From Sinotaia quadrata (lineage: Eukaryota > Mollusca > Gastropoda > Architaenioglossa > Viviparidae): a stretch of 64,000 bases of DNA. Location of the stretch: contig CM054177.1 in the NCBI GenBank assembly GCA_028829895.1, positions 73,301,163-73,365,162 on the forward strand. Reading direction: 5' to 3'. Positions within the stretch are counted from its first letter, which is position 1. Every line of letters starts with the position of its first letter. This document shows positions 62,774 through 64,000 of the stretch, one piece after another. Made by a program: the position numbers and the translations under genes. The notes beneath the pieces are model-generated. The model ran no database searches, was not told the DNA's origin, and was given only the letters and a program-made list of their open reading frames with translations.

Positions 62774-63609
62774 AAGCTACACAGTAAACGGAGATGCTGA
62801 CTGTATTATATTCTGGTCTGATGCGAGCGTGCGAAATATTAGGCAGAAACGACAGGTGGCCAACACAGTCACAGTGGCCTGACCAACAGGTCGCGCTGTA
62901 GATCGCATGTGAGGATTAATAGCTGAGGTAACAGGTTGTCGTTGAATGTTTCTCATTTTTTTCAGCGGCTGTACGCTCTCCTGACGGTTGGATTATTATT
63001 ATGCGTCGTGTTTAAACGTTATTAGTGCATTTAGAAGAGATACGCACACTGATGTACTGGGGTATTTCCCCACTTTTTTGTGGTTGATTGTAATATTTTT
63101 TTTATTATTCCCCGGATTTGATCCGAGTACAGCTGTGACCAAAATTACATTTCACAGATAACAATGTACAGTCATTTTCTCTTTCAAAAAAATTGTAATA
63201 TTCTCTTGCATATCTTGAACGAGAAACATAATAGTGATGATAAAAATATACACACTTAAATTCGCCTCAAAATGTTGACGCAGAATGAAACAAACATTAC
63301 ACAGTGAACATAGTGAGATTTGACTCCACTCCCCGTCTTCCTCTTTTTGATTTACATTCAATTTCCATTTATTCACTCAGGCTGTTTACTGGCCGATTGT
63401 TATTGAAGCATATTTTTTTCAACAAACAGTTTAGATATTTAACGAACACTTAGCAATGATAATGCGCATTTTGTTTTAAGTTAGATGCTTAGTGTACTTA
63501 TAGAGATGCTACTGATATTATAATATACACCTTGGATACTAAGCGTTTATTAACTGCTATGAGACTGATTTTGTAAAACACACCTGAAATATTTAGATAT
63601 TTAGCATTT

Positions 63610-63639
63610 AGTAGGTAGCATTTTACAATGCTACCTACT
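63610..63639. repeat. Perfect 13-bp inverted repeat (hairpin)
   Basis: AGTAGGTAGCATT, loop TTAC, then AATGCTACCTACT. The arms contain the AGGTAGC core also used by the nearby 24-bp array. Confidence 0.9.
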
Positions 63640-63719
63640 GTGTTAAATATACCTTAGATATTTAGTTACACTTAACAATAATAATGCTATATATCTTATA
63701 ACCAACTTAAGTATATAGC

Positions 63720-64000
63720 ATACTTTTAGCAAAGATAGATAGCATACTTTAAGCAATGTTAGGTAGCGTACTTTTAGCAATGTTAGGTAGCGTACTTTTA
63801 ACGATGTTAGGTAGCGTACTTTTAGCAATGTTAGGTAGCGCACTTTTAGCAATGTTAGGTAGCGTACTTTTAGCAATGTTAGGTAGCGTACTTTTAGCAA
63901 TGTTAGGTAGCGTACTTTTAGCAATGTTAGGTAGCGTACTTTTAACGATGTTAGAAAACATAGTTTTAGCAATGATAGATAGCGTACTTGAAACAGTGAT
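63720..64000. repeat. 24-bp minisatellite, at least 11 copies, runs to the window end
   Basis: The unit is TTAGGTAGCGTACTTTTAGC AATG. Minus-strand reading gives the octapeptide LTLLKVRY repeatedly. The outermost copies are diverged, with AGATAGCATAC variants on the left. Confidence 0.94.

Noticed and set aside
63643..63972. 109-codon minus ORF
   Set aside because: Explained by the 24-bp array; a second overlapping frame is equally open.

Overview
The window is animal nuclear DNA. It is AT-rich and gene-poor, has introns with GT-AG boundaries, and is packed with microsatellites and minisatellites. The mix of long (ATCT)n and (CA)n tracts, tRNA-derived SINE fragments, hAT transposon remains and very low gene density suggests a lophotrochozoan, most likely a gastropod mollusc. 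That placement is inference; no diagnostic gene is present.

Only one intact protein gene can be supported. It lies on the + strand at 26653-29563 in three coding exons, behind a probable 5' UTR intron, with 3' UTR and ATTAAA signals near 29800. Spliced as the sites dictate it encodes 429 residues. It has a textbook N-myristoylation start, a Ser/Thr-rich and acidic middle, two copies of an (E)ELxWL motif, and a helical C-terminal half whose family I do not recognise.

Three decayed coding regions were read. The first (38355 to about 39460, +) is a hAT-superfamily transposase pseudogene, recognisable down to the SAERSF-type dimerisation motif. A 31-bp minisatellite has expanded inside it, out of its own codons. 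The second (3636-4420, +) and third (51944 to about 53440, +) are Thr/Pro/Asn-rich coding-like stretches with in-frame stops and frame changes; I cannot name either.

Mobile-element traces include a 157-bp hAT-like MITE with an 8-bp target duplication (1548-1704), tRNA-type SINE fragments near 13250-13535, 16700-16790 and 40905-41020, and three diverged copies of an unnamed dispersed repeat (10340-11055, 11700-12500, 45740-46000).

Much of the rest is tandem repeats: more than thirty separate arrays with units of 13 to about 125 bp, most between 40 and 65 bp, plus many simple repeats. Several have units divisible by three, or lacking stops in all frames, and create long artefactual ORFs (for example 49767-51467). 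An array at 23583-24095 carries eleven perfect TGACGTCA (CRE-type) palindromes at about 50-bp spacing. I saw no tRNA, rRNA, CRISPR or bacterial-type features.
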